Shown here in pieces: positions 1 through 10,309 of a DNA stretch of 64,000 nucleotides. Under the pieces are notes generated by a model. It was given only the letters and a program-made list of their open reading frames with translations, was not told the origin of the DNA and did no database searches. A program made the position numbers and the translations under genes. The first letter of the stretch is position 1. Every line of letters starts with the position of its first letter. Source of the stretch: Ptychodera flava (taxonomy: Eukaryota; Hemichordata; Enteropneusta; Ptychoderidae); contig NC_091932.1 in NCBI RefSeq assembly GCF_041260155.1, positions 42,234,125 through 42,298,124 on the forward strand, written 5' to 3'.

Positions 1-476
1 ACATATATGTGATATCAATGGCCAATGGCACAACAAACCTGCAACTTTTTCAAAATAGTTTCATATATTCTTTTCTATACAAAGAAGAATTTGATAATAT
101 GCAATTCAATTCAACAATGTTGGGGACTAAGTGTTTTGCCTATCAACAAAACAAATCTTGAGTACTGCTAGTATTGCCAATCAAAATGTAAGTCAGCTCT
201 GAAAATCCAGATTCTCTCATACAAAGAAAACTTTGTTTACTAATATGCATCTTTTATATATAACCTGTGTTAACAGGTCGCACACAAGGTCTTTCAACTT
301 GCTGTGTGGAAAATAACAGGAAACCATATTTGATATTTAGAACTCAAAAGTTACTGCTGTTTGTCTATTTCAGTCTCTCTATGAACTCTTAATCAAAATA
401 AAATTGAATACAGTATTTTGTTGACTTTTCTGGCAAACTATCACCACTTTTTAACTTTGTAATCTGCAATACTCAC
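1..476. other. Edge sequence inside the P-element-like gene, no exon assigned
   Basis: This AT-rich stretch lies downstream (in minus-strand sense) of the last exon I can assign to the transposase-like gene, whose donor is at about 476. The next exon must be here or beyond the window edge. A pyrimidine-rich acceptor-like stretch is visible near 200 on the minus strand, but the frame that would continue the gene closes after about ten codons, so I did not call it. Confidence 0.5.
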
Positions 477-3400
477 TGGAAACCAGCTTTCAGAAGCATT
501 TGCACACCATCCCAGAAGACTCTGTATAGAATTGCTGGGGAGCATTCTTTCGTTGGAAAATGGGCGACAGGATATCTAAATCCACCATCTCCAATAAACA
601 CAAACTGAAGTACGTGCGTAGCAGTCTGTACATTGATTTCACCTACAACGAAAATACCAGGACATTTCTACATTATTTTGAATGCCTGAATACATTAACA
701 GGTACAGCAAGCAGCTAGTTTTGCTAGTATCATCACAGTCATTGTTTTGTATTGGTGTTGCATCATATTGGCTTCGATGTCAGCACCAGACAGCACTTCA
801 TACAGTCTAGTGTTGCAGATTTGTAACAATATACTAGCTCTACTGATTGTGACCTATAAGAAAGAATTATGACAAAGCATTTAAGAGATCAAAACCTATT
901 TCATCTGATGAAAGAAGCACATATACATGTAATTGTCTCACCATCTGTACTGAAGATTACCACATGGGACACCACAAATATTTGTGTGTAGACCAACATG
1001 GTTCGCAGACTGTGAAGGAAGCAATGTACAGTGTATACGAGTTTGTGCTTTTGTAAGTGTGTCAGTGTTTGTTACCTTTCATCAGGTGATCCAAATCCTC
1101 TGCAGCATCGCCCAGTGACACTACACCGACTAATTTAGACTTTCCTTGACTCTTAATAAGTTGCAAGTCAGACTGAAAAGGAAAAAATCATATTAAGTAT
1201 TTTTGGTTGAAAGTATCCATAATGGCCTAGAAAAAAGACATGTTATTTTAAGAAAAATTAGTAAAAACAGTGTCTTCATAATGGTCAGCAGCTTTGTTTC
1301 TATTGAGATGGACTCCTAAATATCTCCGGTATCAATTGATCAATCTGGAAAATAAATTCTAAAACACAGGAACTTATATCAATTAAAGGAATTGGTTACA
1401 ATATATGGGGTATCGTTGAGGTATTTTTCAGGTAACCTTGGAGTCCCACCTTCGTTAGATCTATTGTGGCAGGAAATCAATCCATAAATGCAATGATTTT
1501 GACACATTTCTTTGTACAATATCCATATGTTTTTCACCTGAATTGCCATTTCGTCGAAACACAGGCCTCCATATCTATCAACATCCTTCAGCCCTTTATC
1601 ATCAGCTGCTCTTTTCAGGTCTTGCATAGATGCAAAAGTCCAACCTGCAAATTAATTTGATTATAAGATTATACCATTCACTACGACATATTTTTTCAAC
1701 TATACCTATGAATGCCAAGATGTACAATGTATCTTGTCGCCTCGGACACTTCTCTATAATATTTTTTTATGACAAAACTCTTATTAAAATTTGTGATGTT
1801 ATTTTGGCATTTTGATAATTGCAAATGTAAAGGAAGGGAGGGATGCCATATCTCATGCAAAAAGTCAATGCACATAAGTGTTTAATAATGATTAGCTTAC
1901 CTGGTTCCTGTGGGTTTTTATTTTTCTTGTAGACAAGGGTTCTCTTACTCGGCAAAATTAATACTTTGGCAAGTTCGTCATAAGCATGGGGGCTCCTGGA
2001 GTATATACTCAAACATAAACGAATGATTCTGCAATATAAAGGAGAGATTCATTGATTTGTGTAATTTCTTTGACATTCAAAATTTTTCATTTATGTATGC
2101 ATGTATATTTGCTTTGCTTTGGGTTCTCTGGAGAAGAGAGGGATGAAGAGTTCATGGATTAAGACCTCTGCATTTTCTTAATTTGCATTAAACATTTTGG
2201 AACTGCATTTTGTATTTCTTCACAATGACCTTGCATAAACAAATAAACAAGTTTTACTGCTTGCCAGAAACTAGAATGTCTTGTTGGCTGGCTGTTCAAT
2301 CCCAATAGAATACCACAAATATTCCTCTTAAGGTAATATGCACCTCAAAAGTGAAAGACTTACACTTGTGCTCAAACTTTCCTCCATGAAATGTTCAACC
2401 ATTCTCTTACCAAAGCAAGAATAAAAATCAGGGGTCACCGTGCAAACTTTGGTGTTAGAGAGACAAATTACTTGCAATTTCTCGATATTTGAAATTCAAA
2501 ATGGCGGCCATCTCTGTGTTAACTTTCTGGGGAAAAATAAATTTTTCAATTTTCAAAAAACTAAGACGGTGAAAACTTTTCTTTTGTCAAGAGCTTCAGT
2601 TTGTGCCCCCACTAGTGGTAGGTCAGAAGAGAACAGCAATTTATTATAGCGAGAGAAATGTCTGGCATACAGGTACTCAAGCTGTAAATCAAAGGCACAT
2701 GTATCACAACTCACCGGGGATGCCACCGATATGCATTCACACTCTTTTGTTTCAAACATTGTTTCTGCTGTTGCAACAAGATCTTCATGTCACTCCCTAG
2801 CCGCTTTTCATCAATTAACTGGAGCATCTTTTTGAAATCTTCATGATCTTCAGTACCAAATTCTATCATCTCATCATGTAGTTTCTTCCTCAGGTACTTT
2901 TCTCTTGCTTCTGCATTTCTCCTTAATCTCTTTTCTTCTTTGATTTTGTCCATTAGCTCTTCCCTATCCATTGATTCCATATTCCTTTTGGTGTTGTTCG
3001 AGTCAATATCATGCAATGCACGCTTTGCATGAAGTCGCCTCTTTAAGTAATGGCATTTTGTGCAGTACGTTGAAAAGTTTTTGCAGAACAACTCGCAGTC
3101 ACTGCTTCGTAACCGTAGTATTTCCTTCTCTGATGTCTTCCACACTTCTGTTTTGATAAATTTCATACCTGAGTGCTCATGCCACTCAATCCCAGGACAC
3201 AGGGCAGTGTTACAAACCATTGTTAGCAGAGCATTTATATTTTGAGAAGTAATACCTTCAGCTGAGAAAAATTCTGATGCTTGAAAGCCAATGTCATCCA
3301 AATTAATCGAATGACTACCATACTTCACAACTACAGATAAGTTATCTCCGTTCCTACGGATGTGGACTTCTGTCAGAATTCTACAAGAATTCACAGTATC

Positions 3401-4374
3401 TTCGTTTGTTGACATTTTGATCCAAGCCACACAGTCCTCATTTATTGATGCTACACTCCAACCAGATGGACTGTAATATTTTAGTCGATTCCATGTCATA
3501 TAATGCATATCTGGTGATGAACTGTCCTTGTTGATCTTACTAAGGTTGGTGTATATTCTTGTCCGTTGTTTAGTGTGAGGAATGAAACGCCTTTTGATAC
3601 TTATTTGATCAGCCCATATTTCTCGTATGAAACTGCCAACTCTGTTCTCTTGTCTGACACTTTGAAGGTTAGAATGTTGGGTTGCCCATTCTATGTGCTG
3701 TGTGATATCCTTCAGAGTTGTTTCTTCACCCGGTACAACATGGTAGTTGTTTATCAACCTATGGAGAAAGAAGAAAATTTTAATTCAATACAAAAATATC
3801 AAATATTGCGCAGTTTGAAATAAGATTGTATTCATCGCCATTCCATTAATAAGTTTATATTTTATCTCAGGTCAATTGCATACTCCAGTTTTTTCTTTTT
3901 TGAAATTGTTTATATGAATACTAAACATGGGTTTAAAAGAACAGTGTACAAAGTAAAATATCCGTTGTGATGTGCACTCGTTGTCCATATCCAGTACACG
4001 TAATTCGATTGACATATTGAACTTTATCAGTACATACTAAAGCCATGGTAGCTTACTACTACCTCCATGCTTTCACCCTCCATTTTCAAACTAATGAGCA
4101 AAATAATGAAACCGCCAAGATTAAACAATTCAACATACCATAGAAAATATCTGGAAGAAGAGAAGAATGAAATAATCTAATCACTGTTATTACGATAGTT
4201 TATTTTATTTGGCGATACATCAATACACTGTCGAAAATGGCCAGGGCTTCGCAAGGTTCACGGGGAGTCGCTCGCTCGGGAGATACATCGCTTGCAAGTT
4301 GTACTTCTATGTCTGTTTGATATTTAAAAAAACACTTACCACAGCCTTGTCTGGAAACTTAGTGAATCGGTCAT
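477..4374 (-). CDS. P-element/THAP9-like transposase homolog, 3'-incomplete in window
   Basis: Six minus-strand exons keep one open frame: 4340-4374, 2715-3758, 1901-2028, 1538-1644, 1076-1172 and 477-642 (1577 nt, about 525 codons), all with GT donors and AG acceptors, and junction phases 2, 2, 1, 0, 1. The start ATG at 4374 is chosen because an in-frame stop lies 15 codons upstream and exon 1 reads directly into exon 2. The N-terminal ~240 residues resemble nothing I can name. Next come a Cys cluster (CELFC...CTKC) and a charged stretch, probably coiled coil (MDREELMDKIKEEKRLRR). The rest has the hallmarks of P-element/THAP9-like transposases: YRWHPRIIRLCLSIY, LPSKRTL, a DE pair in LCFDEMAIQ (expected catalytic acid), KLVGVVSLGD, and THVLQFVFIGDGGF with PVAHFPTKEC. 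No THAP zinc finger is visible. Six exons without a stop favour a maintained, possibly domesticated gene over a dead transposon. The C-terminal catalytic part is outside the window. Confidence 0.8.
2330..2645 (-). repeat. Dispersed ~320-bp repeat, GCRCCTC-ended family, copy 1
   Basis: In the intron between the 1901-2028 and 2715-3758 exons. It begins with TTAAGGTAATATGCACCTC followed by a GTGAAAG run, and matches, as reverse complement, the repeat at 30045-30375; a third copy is at 31740-32045. Shared landmarks are the ATGGCGGCC/ATGGCC block next to GTTAAC, a G-rich GGGGTCACC segment and a CCCCCAC...GTGG segment. The ends carry related inverted motifs (AAGGTA...GCACCTC against GAGGTGCA), which suggests a non-autonomous DNA transposon with TTAA targets. 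Confidence 0.6.
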
Positions 4375-4379
4375 TGCAG

Positions 4380-5143
4380 ATAGCAGAGGCACCGCTTGAC
4401 TATAAGTACAATCAGAATGTTAAACCGGCATTCGGCTTGCCAGTGTACGCTTCCTGGTTCCAGTGTTTACTGTTTTGAATGTTTAACCGTTGGGCATCCC
4501 CAGGCTTGTACGGTAGTCAGAAGGAAAGCAATCCTCCAACTTATTAGATGAAATTTTTGCGTTTAAATTGAAAGGAAGTTATTATTTTGATAACATTATA
4601 TTGAATTTCACTCTGAAATACCCTTTATGTAAGCACTTTATAGTCGTACAAGAGGTAAACACCGGCACAAAGTTAACACGATGCTCTGAGCTTGGGACGA
4701 GGCTGGCAGTGGTTGTCGGTTCATTAGTCGACCGACTCAGCCAAAACGCGGTACGCGATTGGTCCATTTACGATTTCAGAGGACTGGCGTAACTCAACGG
4801 AACATAGCGACCCGGGCCATTTAAAATCTTCACATAGAAGAGCAGAAACGGCAAGAAATGGTATTGGTACGGCTTTAGAAATCGCCGGAAAATTGCTTTT
4901 TTTCTGATCGCACAGTCATTCTACATGGTGAACATGTGAGCCCAATTCACGTCCTTCCCAACTGGTATGGATTTTTACTCATTTACGGTGCGATGGTCAT
5001 TTAATGTGCGGTAGGAAAAATTGTATCGCCGCTCATGCCATGGCGTTGGCGGCCATGAAGTCACATCCCTTGTGTGAGTATAGGGAAGAGTGATACCGCC
5101 GTGGTAGAATGTGTGGCATGAGCGGTTCAGTCAATTATTTCAG

Positions 5144-5145
<2 letters not shown>
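4380..5145. other. 5' flank of the transposase-like gene, higher GC
   Basis: No exon recognised. GC and CG dinucleotides rise compared with the surrounding introns, which fits a promoter and 5' flank for the minus-strand gene starting at 4374, but no TATA box or initiator motif stands out. Confidence 0.3.
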
Positions 5146-5150
<5 letters not shown>

Positions 5151-5233
<83 letters not shown>

Positions 5234-5295
5234 GATAGATAGATAGAGAGAGAGATATAGAGAGAGATATAGAGAGAGATAGATAGAATATAAAT
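5151..5295. repeat. Compound microsatellite (CA)n-(TA)n-(GATA/GAGA)n
   Basis: A run of CA dinucleotides from about 5151 to 5195 passes directly into TA repeats to about 5230 and then into GATA and GAGA units to about 5286. These are visible simple repeats without coding potential. Confidence 0.95.
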
Positions 5296-5299
5296 ATGA

Positions 5300-5465
5300 A
5301 TAGATGTTTATCTGTTTGTATGTTTATTTATTCATGATATTGTTTGTTTATGTTTGTCTGTATGTTTGTTTGTTATTTATGTATTTGTATGCCTCTTTGT
5401 ATGTTTGTATATTTTTTGTTTATTTATTTTTGTTGTTTATTTGTTTGTTTGTTTGTTTGTTCTTC
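5300..5465. repeat. TTTG/TTTA-rich low-complexity tract
   Basis: Imperfect repeats of TTTG, TTTA and TATG units continue from the compound microsatellite to about 5464. Plus-strand open frames across it (rich in V, C, L and F) are a by-product of low complexity and are not called as genes. Confidence 0.85.
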
Positions 5466-5947
5466 CTGGCTCCCCTGTGGTCCAGGCAGCTGAATGCTCC
5501 CCAAAATCTGCAAAATCAACGGACCCGTGCGAGCGGAGGATGTATATTCAGGACTCAGCTCCCATCAGACCAGGGAGGGAATTACACGAGTTCGGAAGAG
5601 CAAGAAGATAGCACCATGCCATGTGCTATGTGGGCTGGAGGAAAACCCAAGACAGAAAAAGCACAGTCTAGGTTATTTATGCACGCTTATAATTGTTAGG
5701 TAGAATGTCCCACCCTCGGGGGGGGACACTGTCACAATAATATATACCACACTATCAACCCGTAGTGCGTAATGTCTTTTTTGACTTGTAATTTTGTAGA
5801 AAATAAAGAGTATTTGGGCAAAGTGTAGAATTTTAACCTTGGTTTAACTGAAAATTGTAGGTACCTCCATGATTGAACCGATCAAGGTACGGTCCGAACA
5901 CAAGCTCTGCGTTCCATGCTGTCACTGTGTTCCAGGCGTCCCCAGCA

Positions 5948-5984
5948 TTGTACGGCCTCCCTCAGTATGGTGGGAGGCGTACAA
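5948..5984. repeat. Hairpin, 13-bp arms around TTGTACG-GCCTCCC
   Basis: The left arm reads TTGTACGGCCTCCC and the right arm GGGAGGCGTACAA, separated by a ten-base loop; the arms pair with one bulged base. It sits beside the larger foldback at 6031-6149, and its core resembles the central hairpin of the element at 8160-8260. Confidence 0.7.
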
Positions 5985-6030
5985 CACCTGAAACACACAG
6001 CAGGATCGTACCCATGGCTAACCGTATTCC

Positions 6031-6149
6031 AGCTGCAGTACTGTTGCTCGAGAGTTTGCCTGGGTATTTGGGTCGGACGTTTGTCATCTGACCCGAATAA
6101 AATACCCAGGCAAAACCTCGAGCTATGTACAGTTACTACTACTGCAGCT
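6031..6149. mobile_element. Foldback element with AGCTGCAGTA ends
   Basis: The ends are AGCTGCAGTA and TACTGCAGCT. Further inside, CTCGAG...TTTGCCTGGGTATTT on the left pairs with AAATACCCAGGCAAAA...CTCGAG on the right, and GGGTCGG with TGACCC near the centre. About 50 bp of arm pairs, with small internal gaps. No convincing target-site duplication was found: TAACCGTAT on the left and TAATCGTAC on the right agree at seven of nine positions. No coding capacity. Confidence 0.65.
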
Positions 6150-6427
6150 AATCGTACACACATTGCAGGCTGTACCAAATATATTTGGGTGTCAGTGTCT
6201 CGCCCCTTCTCTCCACCCTGGGGCATGAATGTCATCTACTCTGTCAGCTGCACAAGCGATTGTGACCTACCTGTAGTAGAATACAGAACAGCACGTACCC
6301 TAAACGAACAACACGAGCAGGTAGATATCATAGTTTTGACCTGACTGACGAAAGTTCAGTAGCGCGAATTGTTTCCCCTAAATAACCACTTTACATCGTC
6401 AAGTAATGAATCAAATTTGAGTACTAA

Positions 6428-6644
6428 GGGACTGGTCAGTTTTCGGCCTGGGGGGGGGGGGGGGGGGGCGCGCGGTGGATTATTTTTTGCCGACGTCAAA
6501 AAGTGGCTGACCCCCCATTCCAAATTTTGAAAACAGGGTGACCCCCCTATTCCAAATTTCTAAAACAGGGTGACCCCCCCCCGGGCGCGACAAAGGTAAA
6601 ACAAAAGATGGACATAAATTATATAATATATAAATATATATATA

Positions 6645-6683
<39 letters not shown>

Positions 6684-7854
6684 TTTACATTTTACATATA
6701 TTTATATTTTAAATAGTCATTCTATGTTTTAGTGAAATTGTTGACATGTCAGTTGTAAGATAGGAATTTCAAAGTGTCAATCTTAAAGTTTAAATACAGT
6801 ACATTTTGAATGAGCTGTATTTTGAATGAGCTGTGAATGTATTTCACACTTTTCTCGCTTAACCAGATGTCCTGAACTGTTGTACAGAAAGGATGTCAAT
6901 CATTAATATCAAAGAGGAAAAAGCAGTGAATCAAAAACTTTGATGGGTGTTAAGACTTGCCAACCATCCAATTAAATCTACTGAGGAGCCATAGAGAGCT
7001 TTTTTAGCCAAATCTGATGTGTACAGTGTCTGAGAGGACCTTTTCTTGTGTAACATTGAAACCATAAAAGCACAGCTAATAATGACAAAAACTGCCTTTT
7101 TTAACTGTTATTTTGTTCATAAAAAAGCATCTTTCTACAGAAAACCTATGAAACAAAGGAAAATAATTGCATCAATGAGAAGGAAAGATATCTTGTCATT
7201 TTTCTATCTCTAAAATAAGTCACTGTATCAAATATATATTGTGAAATATTGTGCATGTTGCTTTCTCATACTGAATTCTCACAGAGAGAACAGAAAAGTA
7301 TCAGGAATTTGTCATCCTTTTCATATGAAATGCAGATTTCATAATGGTACACTTTCACTTAGCAAACATCAAGATATCTCTGAAAGTATGGCGCCCGAAG
7401 GGCGCGCCAAAAAATATGAAACATCCTGATATCTCTGATATATATGCCTTGTATATTATTATTATTATTAAAGTCATGCACCTGAAGGGCATGCTGAAAG
7501 ATGTATGATATATTAAAGTAATGAGCTTGAAGAGCACGCTGAAAAATATTGAACATACAGATATCTCTGATGTATGTATGCTTGATATGTTAAAGTTGGG
7601 CGTGCTGAAAAATATGACTGATTATTAAAGTTACGCGCCGAAGGGCGCGCCGAAAAATACAACTGAATGATGAATTTTGTGGCTGACACTAGCATTTTAG
7701 GCAATGATGAGCCTGTGTCAAAATTCAAAAACACACTGACCCCCCCTATTGGGCATTTCAAAAACATGGTGACCCCCCTATCACCAAAGTCAAAAACAGG
7801 GTGACCCCCCCATGAATCCACCCGCCCCCCAGGCTGAAGAAACTGACCAGTCCC
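6428..7854. mobile_element. Non-autonomous PIF/Harbinger-like DNA transposon, 1.43 kb
   Basis: The ends form terminal inverted repeats: GGGACTGGTCAGTTT then a GCCTGGGGGG block on the left, and CCCCCCAGGC then AAACTGACCAGTCCC on the right. Each end is flanked by TAA (6425-6427 and 7855-7857), a three-base duplication typical of PIF/Harbinger transposons. Sub-terminal sequence on both sides repeats an AGGGTGACCCCCCTATT-type motif. The interior is AT-rich with a long TA tract (about 6624-6680) and, at 7390-7660, several diverged repeats built on GCGCGCCGAAGGGC and AAAAATATGA. No transposase is visible. Family assignment is inferred from TIR form and duplication length only. Confidence 0.75.
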
Positions 7855-7918
7855 TAACCGCTGTCAGTATGACACGAACGAGTTGGAAATGCAGGGTACC
7901 GTGTCAAAAAATACAGTT

Positions 7919-7969
<51 letters not shown>

Positions 7970-8051
7970 GTGTGTGTATATATATATATATCATATACAT
8001 ATAATAATTATATAAATATAATATGTGTGCGTGCGTGCGTGTGTGTGTGAC
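7919..8051. repeat. (GT)n microsatellite with TA and GTGC interruptions
   Basis: GT repeats run from about 7921 to 7961, then TA-rich units to about 8024, then TGTGTGCGTGCGTG units to about 8048. It starts about 60 bp from the right end of the Harbinger-like element. Confidence 0.95.
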
Positions 8052-8159
8052 TAGCTTGACCATTGAACACTCGTTTCTTGTGATTTTAAACGATATATAT
8101 TATGAGCTGAGCAAGCATTGATAAGATATCCTGCGTTGTAAAATTTGTATAGGCATTAC

Positions 8160-8260
8160 TAGCTCTGCATGGCAGGGCTGTGTGTTACAGGCGTTATACG
8201 GCCTCCGTATAACGCCGGTAACACACAGCCCCGGGCACACAGCCCTGCCATGCAGAGCTA
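8160..8260. mobile_element. 101-bp foldback MITE with perfect 9-bp target duplication
   Basis: AGGCATTAC occurs directly before (8151-8159) and directly after (8261-8269). The element starts TAGCTCTGCATGGCAGGGC and ends with its reverse complement. The whole left arm continues through TGTGTGTTAC and GGCGTTATACGG to a three-base centre and is matched by the right arm, except for about 15 extra bases on the right formed by a second copy of the GGGCTGTGTG motif. It is therefore nearly one continuous hairpin. There is no coding capacity; a transposase supplied in trans is implied. Confidence 0.9.
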
Positions 8261-8269
8261 AGGCATTAC

Positions 8270-9182
8270 CCGCGAAAAGCTCACATACGTAAATTATAAC
8301 TGCTAAAACTTTTAAAGCTTGCTTTTCGTTCCAGGCTTTCTCACTTGCATGAATTCCTTGACTTTCTTTGAATTCTAGAAGCATGTTACACATATTCAGC
8401 ATATTGGAGGACAAGACGGGATCAACAAAAGAGAGAAAGAAATAGTAAATTGGCGATTCATCGACGCAGAGTTTGTCGTCATGAAAGACTAAAAAGAGTA
8501 AGGGAAGCTTTTTTATCTTCCCCTTTATCTTATCTGGCAATATTTCATTCATTTAATATGTGTCTGATATATTTTACTTCTGTACACTGTATAGTTTTAT
8601 ATAATATTTTGAGCAATAAGCGCATTTCTCTATCGTTCTAAAATAGTATACCACAACATTCATGTTACAGAAACTGAAATGTCGGGAAGAAGCCCTGCTG
8701 GAAATAGCAGACTGGCGTGAAAAAAAGAAAAACAAAGTCTGCATTTACCATACATGTCTTCTGAGGAAGAAGATGCTGAGGCAGCTACCCAGCAACCAAA
8801 AGGGGAGGCGGTCCACCTCCTCGTAAAGTAAGGAAACTACGATGGGAATGGAAAAATTAACCAGTTTTAAGAAGCACCTGGATAACATGTTTTTGAAGCA
8901 TGCGTCACAGAGACGCCGTGCATCTTTAGCTAGTCTCACAAGATCTCAGCATTGTTTTTTCTACTAACACAATCATATATGAGGAGGCCCCCGTATGGGC
9001 CATTCAAGCTGAGTTTTCAGGCTCAGAAGATATGAAGTGATGAAGGAAACCTTGAACATTAGAGTTTTTAGCAGTTTGATTTGTATATTTACTTAGGACA
9101 TGCAGTTAAGCTTTTCCAGTGCGCTATATCGTAATTTTAAGCAGTCTACAAACAATGCAGGCTGCGGTTGGCCTCTGTTGCA
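8270..9182. other. Intergenic, no feature recognised
   Basis: AT-rich sequence with short frames only, none with recognisable motifs or splice-supported continuity. A small GGCCC...GGGCC hairpin at about 8986-9002 is the only structure noticed. Confidence 0.5.
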
Positions 9183-9213
9183 CCATAGACGGTAGTTTCT
9201 CTACTGTCTATGG
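9183..9213. mobile_element. 31-bp palindromic element flanked by TTGCA repeats
   Basis: CCATAGACGGTAG and CTACTGTCTATGG pair with one mismatch around a five-base T-rich loop. TTGCA stands directly before (9178-9182) and after (9214-9218), as a target duplication would. The core motif recurs at 10278-10309, and the same layout, with a different core, at 40996-41021. Confidence 0.65.
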
Positions 9214-9218
9214 TTGCA

Positions 9219-10277
9219 CTCGGAATTTATAATTATATTTTGCTACATTTCTGGTGCACGTGTAGTCCGCCTGAATGGAGCCGTGTGAACTGGGTTGTTA
9301 CAACCACCAGGACAGTTTAGATAGTTTTTATGCCTCTGAAAGGAGAAACCTGGACTGTATTGTTGTTCTTGTTTATTCATTGATAAACTTCAAGTTTGTT
9401 GTTAGTATGTTGTATTCAAATTGGATGAAACACAAAGTTGAAGTGTGTCCCCCATGTTAAGCCCCACTAGCTGTATCTTTTAGCATTATTTTTATGATTT
9501 TTCTTTCAAACTAAAATAAGTTGGTGACAATGTAGTCATTTAGGTGTGTGTATGCACTTATTGTTAACTACCTGCTGGGGCTATATATGCAATTTTGAAC
9601 AAGATAAAGATTACACTGCGATTAAATGTTTGCCCAAACATTAAATCACAGCCCCATGCAGAAAAGCTAAAACCCTTGATACTATGCATATCTGCACTGA
9701 AATCTTCATATAAACTGCACAGAGAAGTCCAATGTAATGCATAGGGGTGAATCTTTTCAACTGTGACATTGTATATTCTGATTCATTTGTAATATTACCA
9801 ATTTTTGAAAATGGCTGGAAATCAAAATGACCGTTAAATTTGAATTTACGTGTCAAATGTTTCTGAAAGGAATGGTTTCCTAATGCAGTAAAAGCTCATA
9901 TCTCTTCAGAGGGTAGATTTCAGAGAGGAGAGAATAGGTAGATAATTTGAGGTCAACAAATTTCAAGAGTTACAGCTAGTGGGGCCTTAACGATGCATTA
10001 CTTTATTTCACCCCTAAATTGACTGATCCTTAGCTTCGCTTCACATAGAAAGAGCCCGGCAACAGGTTCAAAATAAGTGAATTAAGTTCTAGGCGGGGCG
10101 GGGGGGGGGGGAAACTAAGGGAATTAAGGTTTTTATCCTACAGTGAACTTTTGACGTCGTCCCTATGTGCTGCGGTTCTCAAAATATTTGAGTGGATGGA
10201 CATCCTCACAAACGGACATACATATACCGTACATACATACAGACTGACGACGTACACTGGACAGATACCCATCCAAA
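9219..10277. other. Intergenic, no gene recognised
   Basis: Only short frames, a G-run at about 10094-10110 and, near 10185-10260, ACATAC/GGACATAC units like those that end the tandem array at 13640-14900. Confidence 0.5.
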
Positions 10278-10309
10278 TAGCTTCTATAGACTATAGTCTA
10301 TGGAAGCTA
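10278..10309. repeat. 32-bp palindrome with CTATAGTCTATGG core
   Basis: TAGCTTCTATAGACTA and TAGTCTATGGAAGCTA form a near-perfect palindrome with one mismatched pair and no loop. It shares TCTATGG/CCATAGA with the element at 9183-9213. It directly precedes the LINE remnant at 10310. Confidence 0.7.

Noticed and set aside
100..200. Candidate seventh exon of the P-element-like gene
   Set aside because: An acceptor-like site exists near 200, but the required phase closes after about ten codons and no family motif follows.
3500..4374. THAP zinc finger at the N-terminus of the P-element-like gene
   Set aside because: The C2CH spacing and the AVPTF-like end of THAP domains are absent. The Cys cluster near residue 230-245 has a different pattern.
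5304..5699. 131-codon plus-strand frame after the microsatellite
   Set aside because: Its first two thirds are translated TTTG/TTTA low-complexity repeat, and the rest has no recognised motif or splice support.
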